Below are positions 16,923 to 26,011 of a DNA stretch of 64,000 nt, piece after piece. This stretch comes from Solimonas variicoloris DSM 15731 (GTDB taxonomy: Bacteria > Pseudomonadota > Gammaproteobacteria > Nevskiales > Nevskiaceae). How positions within the stretch are numbered: position 1 is the stretch's first letter; each line of letters starts with the position of its first letter. A program made the translations under genes and the position numbers. The notes under the pieces are model-generated. The model was not told where the DNA came from. It saw only the letters and a program-made list of their open reading frames with translations, and searched no databases. The DNA lies in the NCBI RefSeq assembly GCF_000382285.1, contig NZ_KB907940.1:1-64000 (forward strand). Reading direction: 5' to 3'.

Positions 16923-17567
16923 CTACTCGGCGTCCGGCTGCTGCGCCGGATGCGCGCGCTGAAAGGCTGGCAGCGTCCCGCAGTGCGCGGCGACGCGGGC
17001 CAGCACCGGGTAGCGCGCCAGGTCGCAGCCGAAGCGCGCCGCCGCATACAGCTGCGGCACCAGCACGCAGTCGGCGAGCGTCGGCGCGTCGCCGAACAGG
17101 AACGGCATGCGCGGCCGCGCCGCGGCCTCGGCTTCGAGCCCGGCCAGCACGCGGTCGATGAAGTGGCGCAGCCAGGCCCCGCGGCCGGCGTCGTCGAGGC
17201 CGAGCGTGTCACGCAGGTAGTTCAGCGTGCCGGTGTTCTGCAGCGGCTGGATATCGGCAACGATCGCCTGCGCAAAGGCCAGCACCGGCGCGCGCTGCAC
17301 GGGCTCGGCCGGAATCAGGCGCGGCGCCGGGTAGCGCGCGTCGAGGTAGTCGATGATCGCCAGCGACTGCGCGCAGCGCAGCTCGCCGTCGACCAGCAGC
17401 GGCACGCGGCCCTGCGGGTTCAGCGCGCGATAGGCCGGCGCGTTCTGCTCGCCGCCGTCGCGCAGCAGATGAATCGGCACGATGCGGTAGTCGAGGCCCT
17501 TGAGGTTGAGGGCGATGCGCACGCGGTAGCTCGCCGACGAGCGCCAGTACGAGTAAAGCGTCAGCAT
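16923..17567 (-). CDS. maiA: Maleylacetoacetate isomerase
   Basis: A 214-residue zeta-class glutathione transferase that isomerises maleylacetoacetate to fumarylacetoacetate in tyrosine/homogentisate breakdown. The zeta signature SSASYRVRIALNLKG is at residues 10-24, with the catalytic SSxSYR Ser. NPQGRVPLLVDG near 49-60 and QSLAIIDYLD near 67-76 form the glutathione site. It is in the same direction as hppD and phhA. Homogentisate dioxygenase and fumarylacetoacetase are not in this window. Confidence 0.93.
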   Translation of the reverse strand: MLTLYSYWRSSASYRVRIALNLKGLDYRIVPIHLLRDGGEQNAPAYRALNPQGRVPLLVDGELRCAQSLAIIDYLDARYPAPRLIPAEPVQRAPVLAFAQAIVADIQPLQNTGTLNYLRDTLGLDDAGRGAWLRHFIDRVLAGLEAEAAARPRMPFLFGDAPTLADCVLVPQLYAAARFGCDLARYPVLARVAAHCGTLPAFQRAHPAQQPDAE

Positions 17568-17611
17568 CGGGCCGATCCGGTCAGTGGCGGGCGCGCCAGC
17601 TTAAAGATGGT

Positions 17612-18709
17612 TTACGCCGCGAGCACACCGCGGCGGATCTGGTCTTCCTCGATGCTCTCGAACAGCGCCTTGAAGTTGCCTTCGCCGAAGCCCTCGTTGC
17701 CCTTGCGCTGGATGATCTCGAAGAAGATCGGGCCGATCACCGTGCTCGTGAAGATCTGCAGCAGGATGCCGTCGACCGGCGCGCCGTCGATGAGGATGCT
17801 GAGCTCGCGCAGACGCGCCAGCGGCTCGCCGTGCCCCGGCACGCGTGCGTCGACGCGCGCGTAGTAGGTATCCGGCGTGTCCATGAACTGCACGCCGCGC
17901 GCGCGCAGCGCGGCGACCGTGGCGTAGATGTCGTCGGTCGCCAGCGCGATGTGCTGGATGCCCTCGCCGCGGTACTCGCGGATGAATTCCTCGATCTGCG
18001 ACTTGTCGTCGGACGACTCGTTGATCGGGATGCGGATCTTGCCGCAGGGCGAGGTCATCGCCCGCGACACCAGGCCGGTCTGCTTGCCCTCGATGTCGAA
18101 GTAGCGGATCTCGCGGAAGTTGGCGATGCGTTCGTAGAAGCCGGCCCAGGTGTTCATGTTGCCGCGCGAGACGTTGTGCGTCAGATGGTCGATGCCGGTG
18201 AGGCCGACGCCTTGCGGCCAGCGCGCGACGCCGTCGAAGAAGCGGAAGTCGACGTCGTAGATCGTGTGCTCGCCGTCGCCGCGCGCGCCGCCGGCTTCGT
18301 AGCGGTCGACGAGGTAGAGCACGCTGTTGCCGATGCCGTAGACCGCCGGCAGGTTCAGCTCCATCGGCCCCGGCCGCGTGTCGAAGGCGACCGCGCCGTG
18401 CGCCAGCGCGTAGTCCTGCGCGGCCGCGGCATCGCGCACGCGCCAGCCCATCGCACAGGCCGAAGGCCCGTGCGTGCGCGCGAACTGCTCGAAGTGCGTG
18501 TACGGCGTGCCGTTGACGAGAAAGTTGATGTCGCCCTGACGGAACAGGGTCACGTCCTTGCGGCGATGCCGGGCGACCGCGGTGAAGCCCATCATCTCGA
18601 ACAGGGCATGCAACTGGCGGATGCCGTCGGCGGTCGGCGCGGTGAATTCGACGAACTCGAAACCGTCGGTCGCGAGCGGGTTGGCGGCGGCGGGCGTTGC
18701 GTCGTTCAT
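17612..18709 (-). CDS. hppD: 4-Hydroxyphenylpyruvate dioxygenase
   Basis: An Fe(II) enzyme of 365 residues that turns 4-hydroxyphenylpyruvate into homogentisate. The C-terminal domain shows the three iron ligands: His in GIDHLTHNV, His in GIQHIAL and Glu in FFEIIQRKG. GFGEGNFKALFESIE is the typical C-terminal gate. I took the ATG at 18709; a GTG at 18745, directly after the phhA stop, would add 12 residues and is possible. It lies between phhA and maiA in one transcription unit. Confidence 0.95.
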   Translation of the reverse strand: MNDATPAAANPLATDGFEFVEFTAPTADGIRQLHALFEMMGFTAVARHRRKDVTLFRQGDINFLVNGTPYTHFEQFARTHGPSACAMGWRVRDAAAAQDYALAHGAVAFDTRPGPMELNLPAVYGIGNSVLYLVDRYEAGGARGDGEHTIYDVDFRFFDGVARWPQGVGLTGIDHLTHNVSRGNMNTWAGFYERIANFREIRYFDIEGKQTGLVSRAMTSPCGKIRIPINESSDDKSQIEEFIREYRGEGIQHIALATDDIYATVAALRARGVQFMDTPDTYYARVDARVPGHGEPLARLRELSILIDGAPVDGILLQIFTSTVIGPIFFEIIQRKGNEGFGEGNFKALFESIEEDQIRRGVLAA

Positions 18710-18745
18710 GGCGGGCGCTCGGGCAGGTGAAAGAGAAAGGGACAC

Positions 18746-19603
18746 TCAGGCGGCGAGGCGCCGGCCGCGCGGCGGCACCGGCTCGTCGCCGTCGTAGAGG
18801 CGATCCGGGCTCAGCGTCGGCTGCGCCTGCAGCGTCTCGACGAGCGTCGACAGATCGCGCGTCATGACGTCGGCCAGCGCGGCGAGCGAGCGGATCACGA
18901 AGTAGGTCTTCTGGTAGCTGTCGATGCGATACGCCGTGCGCAGGCAGCGCGACAGCTCGAAGCGCAGGCGCCGCGGCTCGTCGCTGTCGACCGCGTACGG
19001 CGTCTCTCCGCCCGACGACAGAATGCCGGCGCCGTAGACGCGCAGGCCCTCGTCGCCGTCGATCAGGCCGAACTCGACCGTGTACCAGTACAGGCGCGCC
19101 AGCAGCGGCAGCGCGCCGTGCGGCAGCAGGCGCAGTGCCTGCTCGCCGTAGCGCTGCACGTAGTCGCCGAAGCGGCGATCGAACAGCATCGGCACGTGGC
19201 CGAAGAAGTCGTGAAAGATGTCCGGCTCGACGAGGTAGTCGAACTCCTCCGGCCGGCGCAGCCAGACGGTGACCGGAAAGCGGCGCGCCGCCAGATGGCG
19301 GAAGAACTGTTCGTCCGGAATGAAGCCCGGCACCGCGACCAGCCGCCAGCCGCTGGCCGGCACCAGGCGCGCGTTGACGGCGTCCAGATCGGGCACGCCG
19401 TCGGCGGCGGCCATGCGCGCGAGCCCGTCGCGAAATTCGCGGCAGGCATAGCTCTGCAGCAGCTGCGCCTGGCGTGCGTACAGCCGCCGCCAGAGCGCGT
19501 GGTCGGCCTCGCCGTAGACGTGATCGCGCTGCTCGACCGTGAAGTCGGCCTTCGCTTTCGTGTAATCGCCGCGCAGTTCGTTGTCGGTATGGGCGCCGTA
19601 CAT
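18746..19603 (-). CDS. phhA: Phenylalanine 4-monooxygenase
   Basis: A 285-residue pterin-dependent hydroxylase converting phenylalanine to tyrosine. The non-heme iron site is in PDIFHDFFGHVPM (His131, His136), with Glu177 in YWYTVEFGL. FGLIDGDEGLRVYGAGILSSGGE is the conserved substrate loop region. The usual bacterial partner phhB (pterin carbinolamine dehydratase) is not adjacent. It is the first gene of the phhA-hppD-maiA unit, divergent from an Lrp-type regulator that probably senses an aromatic amino acid. Confidence 0.95.
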   Translation of the reverse strand: MYGAHTDNELRGDYTKAKADFTVEQRDHVYGEADHALWRRLYARQAQLLQSYACREFRDGLARMAAADGVPDLDAVNARLVPASGWRLVAVPGFIPDEQFFRHLAARRFPVTVWLRRPEEFDYLVEPDIFHDFFGHVPMLFDRRFGDYVQRYGEQALRLLPHGALPLLARLYWYTVEFGLIDGDEGLRVYGAGILSSGGETPYAVDSDEPRRLRFELSRCLRTAYRIDSYQKTYFVIRSLAALADVMTRDLSTLVETLQAQPTLSPDRLYDGDEPVPPRGRRLAA

Positions 19604-19713
19604 GGGGTCTCCTCCGGCGGGCGTTTTCGCCCTCGCCGCTGCCGGTCACTTTACGCGGCACCTCGGCGGGATTGGCTGCGATCTGTGCGCACTTCGATTC
19701 CTCCGAAGCACAT

Positions 19714-19743
19714 AATCACCACAAATTCAGACAATAATGGTGA
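19714..19743. promoter_or_regulatory. Inverted repeat in the phhA-lrp intergenic region
   Basis: AATCACCA (19714-19721) faces TGGTGA (19738-19743), just before the start codon of the regulator. The region is AT-rich for this genome. A dyad at this place, between a catabolic operon and its divergent Lrp-type gene, is a reasonable operator for autoregulation and for phhA control. No protein binding is known from the sequence alone. Confidence 0.45.
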
Positions 19744-19747
19744 ATTC

Positions 19748-20215
19748 ATGCGCAATGACCTCGACCGCACCGACCTGCGCATCCTGCGCGAGCTGCAGAA
19801 GGACGGGCGCCTGCCGATCGTCGAGCTCGCCGAGCGGGTCTCGCTGTCGGCCACGGCCTGCCAGCGCCGCGTGCGCAAGCTCGAAGACAGCGGCGTCATC
19901 GCCCGCTACGCCGCGGTGCTCGATCCGGCCGCACTCGGCCAGCAGGTGCAGGCCTTCGTGCGCGTCAACATCGAGCGCCAGTCCAAGGACACCACGCTGG
20001 CGTTCCAGGACGCCGTGCGGCAGCGGCCGGAAGTGCGCGCCTGCTACGTGATGACCGGCGAACTCGATTACCTGCTGCACGTCGCCGTCGCCGACCTGCA
20101 GGCCTTCGCCGAGTTCTCGATGCAGGTGCTGATCGCCCTGCCCGGCGTCAAGGACGTGCGCTCGAGTCTGGTGCTCGATGCGATCAAGAAGGACGAGGGC
20201 GTGCGTCTGCCGTGA
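19748..20215 (+). CDS. Lrp/AsnC family transcriptional regulator
   Basis: A 155-residue regulator. The N-terminal helix-turn-helix is DLRILRELQKDGRLPIVELAERVSLS...CQRRVRKLE, residues about 7-45. The C-terminal RAM/ligand domain contains GELDYLLHVAVADL near 105-118. It is divergent from phhA, so it is most likely the activator of phenylalanine/tyrosine catabolism, as PhhR-independent Lrp-type regulators are in several proteobacteria. The ligand would be an aromatic amino acid, by context. Confidence 0.9.
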   Translation: MRNDLDRTDLRILRELQKDGRLPIVELAERVSLSATACQRRVRKLEDSGVIARYAAVLDPAALGQQVQAFVRVNIERQSKDTTLAFQDAVRQRPEVRACYVMTGELDYLLHVAVADLQAFAEFSMQVLIALPGVKDVRSSLVLDAIKKDEGVRLP

Positions 20216-20258
20216 GCCCGGGCGGCACTGGGCCCGGCTTTACTATGCCCGCTAATAG

Positions 20259-20270
20259 TAAGTAGACTTA
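20259..20270. promoter_or_regulatory. Perfect 12-bp palindrome upstream of marR
   Basis: TAAGTAGACTTA is a perfect palindrome in an AT-rich patch 70 bases before the MarR start. Its size and place fit a MarR-type operator controlling the marR-emrA-emrB operon. This is an inference from position and symmetry. Confidence 0.5.
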
Positions 20271-20339
20271 TCAAATCCGGACGCGGGAGGTCGGGGGACC
20301 GTCGTCGATCCGTTTTCGTTTCCTTCAGGTTCTTTATCG

Positions 20340-20795
20340 ATGAAGACTCCGCCCCCGTGGAACACGACCAGCGGCCTGCTGCTCGAAGTCGGGCGTCTGT
20401 ATCGCGAGGATTTCCGCCGCCGCGCCAAGCATCTGAAGCTGACGCAGTCGCAGACCGCGGCGCTGGCCTGCCTCGCCAAGCAGCCGGGCCTGACCCAGAT
20501 CGGCCTCGCCGCCAAGATGGAAATCCATCCGGTCACGGTCACGCAGCTGATCGACCGCCTGCAGCGCGCCGGCTGGGTGCGCCGCGAAGTGCACGAGGAC
20601 GACCGCCGCGCGTTCCGCCTCTACGTCACCGACAAGGCCGACCCGATCCTGTCGGAAGTCTGGAAGATCGCCGCCGAAGCGCGCGAGCACGCGTTCCGCG
20701 GCCTCAGCGTCGACGAGCGCGAACAGCTGCACGCGCTGCTGAATCAGGTCAAGAGCAACCTCGCCGGCCCCGATGCGGCCGGCCACCGTGGATGA
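20340..20795 (+). CDS. MarR family transcriptional regulator
   Basis: A 151-residue winged-helix regulator. LTQSQTAALACLAKQPGLTQIGLAAKMEIHPVTVTQLIDRLQRAGWVRR forms the helix-turn-helix and recognition helix (residues about 34-82). The wing is HEDDRRAFRLYVTD, with the MarR DxRxxR-like pattern. It starts an operon with EmrA and EmrB genes (5 bases to emrA), so it probably represses them until a lipophilic or phenolic compound binds. Confidence 0.92.
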   Translation: MKTPPPWNTTSGLLLEVGRLYREDFRRRAKHLKLTQSQTAALACLAKQPGLTQIGLAAKMEIHPVTVTQLIDRLQRAGWVRREVHEDDRRAFRLYVTDKADPILSEVWKIAAEAREHAFRGLSVDEREQLHALLNQVKSNLAGPDAAGHRG

Positions 20796-20799
20796 ACCG

Positions 20800-21897
20800 A
20801 TGAGCCCCGATTCCGAAACTTCCACCGGCGCGCCGCGTCGCGAGCGCACGCGGCGCGTGCTGTTCGGCGCCGGCCTCGCCGCGGCCGCGGCCGTCGCCGT
20901 CTACGCCTACGTGTTCGGCGGCCGCTACGTGTCGACCGACAACGCCTACGTGAAGGCCAACCTCGTCAACGTCAGCGCCGACGTCAGCGGCAAGGTCGAC
21001 ACGATCTACGTACACGAGAACGAGCCGGTCAAGCACGGCGCGCCGCTGTTCCGCATCGACCCGGCGCCGTACGCCGTCGCCGTGCAGCAGGCCGAGGCGG
21101 CGCTGACGCAGACGCGGCTGCAGATCGGCGCGCTGAAGGCGACCTACGCGCAGAAGCAGGCGGCGCTGCACTCGGCGCAGGCCGATCTGCGCTTCCGCGA
21201 AGTCGACTACCAGCGCGCCAGGGAACTGCAGGCGCTCGGCGCCAGCTCGACCTCGACGCTCGACGCGGCCACGCACGCGCTGCAGGTCGCGCAGAGCAGC
21301 ATCAACGAATCCGAGCACGAAGTCGGCGAAGTGCGCGCGCAGCTCGACGGCAATCCGGACATCGCCGTCGAGGATCATCCCGCGTACAAGGCCGCGCTCG
21401 CGGCACTCGACAAGGCACGCCTCGATCTGGCGCGCACCGAAGTGCGCGCGCCGATCGACGGCATCGCCAGCAAGGTCCCCGAAGTCGGCGGCTACGTGCT
21501 GCCGGGCCTGCCGGTGCTGAGCGTGGTCGACGCGCAGGGACCGTGGGTCGAGGCCAACCTCAAGGAATCGCAGCTCGAACGCGTGCGCGCGGGCCAGAAG
21601 GTGGAGATCGACGTCGACGCCTATTCGCAGACGCGCTGGCACGGCACCGTCGACAGCATCGGCCAGGCGACCGGCGCCGAGTTCTCGCTGCTGCCGCCGC
21701 AGAACGCCAGCGGCAACTGGGTCAAGGTCGTGCAGCGCGTGCCGGTGCGCATCCGCATCGAGCACCAGGACGGCGAGCCGCTGCTGCGCGCCGGCATGAG
21801 CACCGAGATCAGCATCGATACCGGCAGCGCGCGCGCCGGCGGCGTGCATCGCATGCTGTCGTGGCTCGGCCTCGAGGACGCGCAGGCGGGACAGTGA
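20800..21897 (+). CDS. emrA: EmrA-type membrane fusion protein (HlyD family)
   Basis: A 365-residue periplasmic adaptor. It has one N-terminal membrane helix (VLFGAGLAAAAAVAVYAYVFGG), then YVSTDNAYVKANLVNVSADVSGKV, the EmrA lipoyl signature. A coiled-coil hairpin (residues about 90-200) leads to the second lipoyl half APIDGIASKVPEVGGYVLPG and a beta-barrel. It links the EmrB pump to an outer-membrane channel; no TolC-like gene is next to it. The ATG at 20800 lies 5 bases after the marR stop. Confidence 0.92.
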   Translation: MSPDSETSTGAPRRERTRRVLFGAGLAAAAAVAVYAYVFGGRYVSTDNAYVKANLVNVSADVSGKVDTIYVHENEPVKHGAPLFRIDPAPYAVAVQQAEAALTQTRLQIGALKATYAQKQAALHSAQADLRFREVDYQRARELQALGASSTSTLDAATHALQVAQSSINESEHEVGEVRAQLDGNPDIAVEDHPAYKAALAALDKARLDLARTEVRAPIDGIASKVPEVGGYVLPGLPVLSVVDAQGPWVEANLKESQLERVRAGQKVEIDVDAYSQTRWHGTVDSIGQATGAEFSLLPPQNASGNWVKVVQRVPVRIRIEHQDGEPLLRAGMSTEISIDTGSARAGGVHRMLSWLGLEDAQAGQ

Positions 21898-21907
21898 GCG
21901 GCCGCTC

Positions 21908-23434
21908 ATGAGCACGACGATGTCGGCTGCGCAGCGCGGCCTGCTGACCGTCTCGGTGATGGCGGCGACGCTGATGCAGGCGCTCGATTCGACGATCGCC
22001 AACGTCGCACTGCCGCACATGCAGGGCTCGCTCGGCGCGGCGTCCGACCAGATCTCCTGGGTGCTGACCTCGTACATGGTGGCGGCGGCGATCGCCACCG
22101 CGCCGACCGGCTACCTCGCCGCGCGCTTCGGCCTCAAGCGCCTGTTCCTGGTCGCGATCACCGGCTTCACGATCACCTCGATGCTGTGCGGCGTCGCCGC
22201 GACGCTGCCGCAGATGGTGCTGTTCCGCCTGCTGCAGGGCCTGTGCGGCGCGGCGCTGGTGCCGCTGTCGCAGGTCGTGCTGCTCAACAGCTATCCCAAG
22301 GAGCAGCACGGCTCGGCGATGGCGCTGTGGGGCATGGGCGTGATGCTCGGCCCGATCCTCGGCCCGACGCTCGGCGGCTGGCTGACCGAGGTCTACAACT
22401 GGCGCTGGGTGTTCTACATCAACGTGCCGTTCGGCGTCCTCGCCTTCCTCGGCCTGTCGGCCGGACTGCCGAACGACCAGGAAGCGCCGCAGCCGAGGCT
22501 GGATCTGTTCGGCTTCGCGCTGCTGTCGCTGACGATCGCCGCGCTGCAGCTGATGCTCGACCGCGGCGAGACCAAGGACTGGTTCGAATCGACCGAGATC
22601 CTGATCTACGCCGGCCTGACCCTGCTGGCGCTGTATCTGTTCCTCGTGCACACGGTGACGACGCCGCATCCGTTCGTGCCGCTGCGCCTGTTCGCCGATC
22701 GCAACTTCGTCTCCGGCCTGGTCATGGTCGCGGTGATGGGCGTGGTGCTGTTCGCGACCTCGGCGCTGCTGCCGCCGTTCCTGCAGAACCTGCGCGGCTT
22801 TCCGGTCATCACCACCGGCCTCGCGGTCGCGCCGCGCGGCGCCGGCACGATGCTGGCGATGTTCGCCGTCGGCCGCCTGATCCGCCACGTCGATTCACGC
22901 TGGCTGATGTTCGTCGGCATGCTGCTGACCGCCTACTCGCTGCACTGGATGGCCGGCTACACGCTCGACGTGCCGATCTCCGGCCTGGTCGGCGCCTGCG
23001 TGCTGCAGGGGCTCGGCATCGGCCTGGTGTTCGTGCCGCTGTCGACGATCACCTTCGCGACGCTGATCGCGCAGGACCGCGCCGACGGCGCCGCGCTGTT
23101 CAGCCTGGTGCGCAACGTCGGCAGCAGCATCGGCATCGCCGCGGCGTTCGCGTACCAGACGCGGATGACGACGACCAACCACGCCTATCTCGCCGAGCAC
23201 GTCACGCCGTTCAATCCGGCACTGGCGCAATACGTCAACGCCAGCGGCGGGATCGAGTCGTCGCTCGGGCTGGTCGACGTCGCCGCCGAGCTGCAGCGCC
23301 AGGCCGGCATGCTCGGCACCATCGCCGACTTCAAGGTGATGATGTGGGGCGTGCTGATCGCCGCGCCGCTGCTGTTCCTGTTCCGCCGGCCGCTGGAGCT
23401 GACGACGTCGCGCGAACCGGCGGCGCTGGACTGA
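21908..23434 (+). CDS. emrB: EmrB-type DHA2 family multidrug efflux MFS transporter
   Basis: A 508-residue inner-membrane proton antiporter with 14 predicted helices, of the DHA2 group. Motif A-like YLAARFGLKRLF (near residues 74-85) and motif C GPILGPTLGGWL near 149-160 are visible. ALDSTIANVALPHM near 24-37 is the usual DHA2 D1 motif. It follows emrA by 10 bases and would export lipophilic or anionic drugs through an EmrAB-TolC complex. Confidence 0.94.
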   Translation: MSTTMSAAQRGLLTVSVMAATLMQALDSTIANVALPHMQGSLGAASDQISWVLTSYMVAAAIATAPTGYLAARFGLKRLFLVAITGFTITSMLCGVAATLPQMVLFRLLQGLCGAALVPLSQVVLLNSYPKEQHGSAMALWGMGVMLGPILGPTLGGWLTEVYNWRWVFYINVPFGVLAFLGLSAGLPNDQEAPQPRLDLFGFALLSLTIAALQLMLDRGETKDWFESTEILIYAGLTLLALYLFLVHTVTTPHPFVPLRLFADRNFVSGLVMVAVMGVVLFATSALLPPFLQNLRGFPVITTGLAVAPRGAGTMLAMFAVGRLIRHVDSRWLMFVGMLLTAYSLHWMAGYTLDVPISGLVGACVLQGLGIGLVFVPLSTITFATLIAQDRADGAALFSLVRNVGSSIGIAAAFAYQTRMTTTNHAYLAEHVTPFNPALAQYVNASGGIESSLGLVDVAAELQRQAGMLGTIADFKVMMWGVLIAAPLLFLFRRPLELTTSREPAALD

Positions 23435-23443
23435 CGCCGGCAA

Positions 23444-23478
23444 GGCGCGCGGCGCGAGGCGCGACCGCGCCGCGCGCC
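23444..23478. terminator. Strong GC hairpin between convergent genes
   Basis: GGCGCGCGGCGCG (23444-23456) pairs perfectly with CGCGCCGCGCGCC (23466-23478) across a 9-base loop. It lies between the stop codons of emrB and the convergent flavoprotein gene. There is no U-tract on either strand, so it could be a pause or RNA-stabilising structure rather than a classical intrinsic terminator. Confidence 0.4.
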
Positions 23479-23495
23479 GCGCGCCGCGAACACGA

Positions 23496-24917
23496 TCAGG
23501 ACGCGAAGCCGCTGATCGCCGGCGCCTGCTGCGCAAGCTCGCGGTGCAGCACCTCGGCCAGCGCGGCGACGTGCTGGCGCAGCTCGGGCACCGCGGTCGC
23601 TTCCCAGTCGCGGTACTTCAGGAACGGGCCGACGTAGTGCAGCCACGACGCGGCGACGCCGTCGTGGTCGCGCAGCGCGTAGTGCTCGTCGACCTCGAAG
23701 CCGAGACCGAGGCGGTCGGCGCGCACCAGGCCGTCGTCGCGCAGGCCGGCGATCAGCGGATCGCGCAGGCGGCGCGTGTCGCCGTCCGGACCGGTGCAGT
23801 TGATGACGGTGCCGACGCTCAACGCTTCGCTCGCGGCACGGCCGCGACGGCGGAAACGCACGCGCACCGCCTCGGGCCGCTCGTCGTAGCCGCCGAGGCG
23901 GCCGGCGATCAGCGTCAGGCCGCCGCTGTCGACTTCGGCCTGCAGGCGCCGGCCCAGCTCCGGCGCGCAGCGATGGCGGTGGATTTCCCAGTACGGCCGC
24001 ACATGGCGCAGGAAGCGCTGGCGCTCGGCGAGCGGCAGCGCCTGCCAGAGCTGCGGCGTCAGCGCGCGCAGCGCGCCGATCACGTCGCGCCAGTCGCCGC
24101 CGGCGCGCGCGTGCACGGCGACCGCCGTGCGCACCGCGCGCAGATAGTTGCGCGCCGTCGGCCGCGCGAACATGCGCCGCGGCAGCTGCTCGTCGTAGAC
24201 CGGCGGCGTTTCCAGATCGCGGTGCGCCTGCGGCATCAGGCCGCGGCGCGACAGCGCGTAGATCGGCGCCGTATGGCCGCGATCGCGCAGGTCGAGCACG
24301 ACGTCGAGCATGGTCAGGCCGGTGCCGACCAGCAGCACCGGCTGGTCCGGCTTGACGACCCACAGCGCGTCCGGATGCCAGGGATTGCGCACGTAGCGCG
24401 GGCTCGAATAGAACGCGCGCTGCTCGTCGGCGAGCGGCGGATCGGCCGGCGCGTAGTTGCCCATGCTCAGCACAACTTTGTCGGCCAGCAACGCATCGCC
24501 GTTGTTCAGCATCACGCGGGCGCCGCCGGAAGCCAGCGGCTGGATGCGATTGACGTCGCCGACCACGGCGCGGAAGCGGCAGCCGCTCGGCGCGTGCACC
24601 GCGGCATCGGCGAGCAGGCTTTCGAGGTAATCGCCGTAGGTACGGCGCGCGACGAAGCTGCCGGCGCCGACCTTCGGGTCGTGCCGCTGCGCGAAGCGCA
24701 GGAAGCCGTCCTCCTCGCCGGGCAGCGCGCCCATGCGGCCGGCCGGCACGTTGAGCACGTGGCTCGCGGTGCGCGTGCCGTAGGCGACGCCGCGCGCGAG
24801 CAGGCCGGAACGATTGACCAGCACCACGTCGAGCGGCGTGACCGGCGGCCGGCGCAGCAGCTGCACGGCCAGTGTGGTGCCGCAGAAGCCGGCGCCGATG
24901 ATGACGATCGTGGTCAT
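23496..24917 (-). CDS. FAD/NAD(P)-binding flavoprotein (YdhS-like, COG4529)
   Basis: A 473-residue protein. It has an N-terminal Rossmann motif VIIGAGFCGTTLA (residues 4-16) for FAD and a second GTGLTMLDVVLDL near 193-206 for NAD(P). GVAYGTRTASHVLNVPAGRMGA near 43-64 is typical of the COG4529 group. ATG... INCTGPDGDTRR lies near the C-terminal third. The group is often mislabelled as hydroxyacylglutathione hydrolase; the true substrate is unknown. The pip gene ends 10 bases... its own start lies upstream on the same strand, so the two form a short same-strand pair with pip first. Confidence 0.82.
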   Translation of the reverse strand: MTTIVIIGAGFCGTTLAVQLLRRPPVTPLDVVLVNRSGLLARGVAYGTRTASHVLNVPAGRMGALPGEEDGFLRFAQRHDPKVGAGSFVARRTYGDYLESLLADAAVHAPSGCRFRAVVGDVNRIQPLASGGARVMLNNGDALLADKVVLSMGNYAPADPPLADEQRAFYSSPRYVRNPWHPDALWVVKPDQPVLLVGTGLTMLDVVLDLRDRGHTAPIYALSRRGLMPQAHRDLETPPVYDEQLPRRMFARPTARNYLRAVRTAVAVHARAGGDWRDVIGALRALTPQLWQALPLAERQRFLRHVRPYWEIHRHRCAPELGRRLQAEVDSGGLTLIAGRLGGYDERPEAVRVRFRRRGRAASEALSVGTVINCTGPDGDTRRLRDPLIAGLRDDGLVRADRLGLGFEVDEHYALRDHDGVAASWLHYVGPFLKYRDWEATAVPELRQHVAALAEVLHRELAQQAPAISGFAS

Positions 24918-24927
24918 CGAAAAATCC

Positions 24928-25875
24928 TCAGGCTGAAGCGAAGCGGTCGGTCCACTCGACCAGCTTCGACAGGATGCCGGGCTCGCTGGCGGCGTGGCCG
25001 GCGTCGCCGACGACCTCGAACGCCGCTTCCGGCCAGGCCCGATGCAGGTCCCAGGCCGAGCGCATCGGACAGACGACGTCGTAGCGCCCCTGCACGATCA
25101 CGCCCGGGATATGGCGGATGCGGTCGATGTTGGCGAGCAGCTGGTCGTCGCGCTCGAAGAAGCCGCGGTTGGTGAAGTAATGACACTCGATGCGCGCGAA
25201 CGCCTCGGCGAAGCGGCTTTCGCCGAAGCGCGTCACCATGTCGGTGTTCGGGAACAGCTTGCTCGTCGAACCCTCCCAGACGCTCCAGGCTCGCGCCGCG
25301 GCCGAGCGCACCGCCGGATCGTCGCTGGTCAGGCGGCGGTGGAAGGCGGACAGGTAATCGCCGCGCTCCGCCGCCGGAATCGCCGCCTCGTAGGCTTCCC
25401 AGGCGTCGGGATAGATCCAGCTCGCGCCCTGCTGGTAGAACCAGTCGATCTCGGCGCGGCGCAGCAGGAAGATGCCGCGCAGCACCAGTGCGCGCACCGC
25501 CTGCGGATGCGCCTGGGCGTAGGCAAGCGCCAGCGTCGAGCCCCAGGAGCCGCCGAACACGACCCAGCGCTCGATGCCGAGCTGCTGGCGGATGCGCTCC
25601 ATGTCGGCGACCAGATCCCAGGTTGTGTTCTCGCGCAGTTCGGCGTGCGGCGTCGAGCGGCCGCAGCCGCGCTGATCGAACAGCACGATGCGGTATTTCT
25701 TCGGGTTGAAGAACTGCCGGTGCCAGGGCTCCGAACCGCCGCCGGGCCCGCCGTGCACGAAGACGACCGGCGTGCCGGCGCGGTTGCCGCTTTCCTCGAA
25801 GTAGATCTCGTGCAGATCCGAGACGCGCAGGCGATGGGTCTGGTACGGCTCGATCGGCGGATACGGCTGCGGCAT
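24928..25875 (-). CDS. pip: Proline iminopeptidase
   Basis: A 315-residue alpha/beta hydrolase (peptidase S33) that removes N-terminal proline from peptides. The oxyanion loop HGGPGGG is at residues 41-47 and the nucleophile is Ser110 in GGSWGS. FDQRGCGRSTPH near 66-77 is the family signature, and GDAGHAASEP near the C-terminus carries the catalytic His. The length is normal. It lies 10 bases upstream of the flavoprotein gene on the same strand. Confidence 0.95.
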   Translation of the reverse strand: MPQPYPPIEPYQTHRLRVSDLHEIYFEESGNRAGTPVVFVHGGPGGGSEPWHRQFFNPKKYRIVLFDQRGCGRSTPHAELRENTTWDLVADMERIRQQLGIERWVVFGGSWGSTLALAYAQAHPQAVRALVLRGIFLLRRAEIDWFYQQGASWIYPDAWEAYEAAIPAAERGDYLSAFHRRLTSDDPAVRSAAARAWSVWEGSTSKLFPNTDMVTRFGESRFAEAFARIECHYFTNRGFFERDDQLLANIDRIRHIPGVIVQGRYDVVCPMRSAWDLHRAWPEAAFEVVGDAGHAASEPGILSKLVEWTDRFASA

Positions 25876-26011
25876 GGCGGCGCTTCTTGCATTGCGTTAC
25901 GCGGGGGTACGCATAGCTTAGCGTCTCCGTCGATTGCTGCCTGTAGGCGCCGGCAGTAACATCGCGGCCAGGGCCACGTCGCGTCCAGACGACCAGTTTC
26001 TCGGAGTGCAG

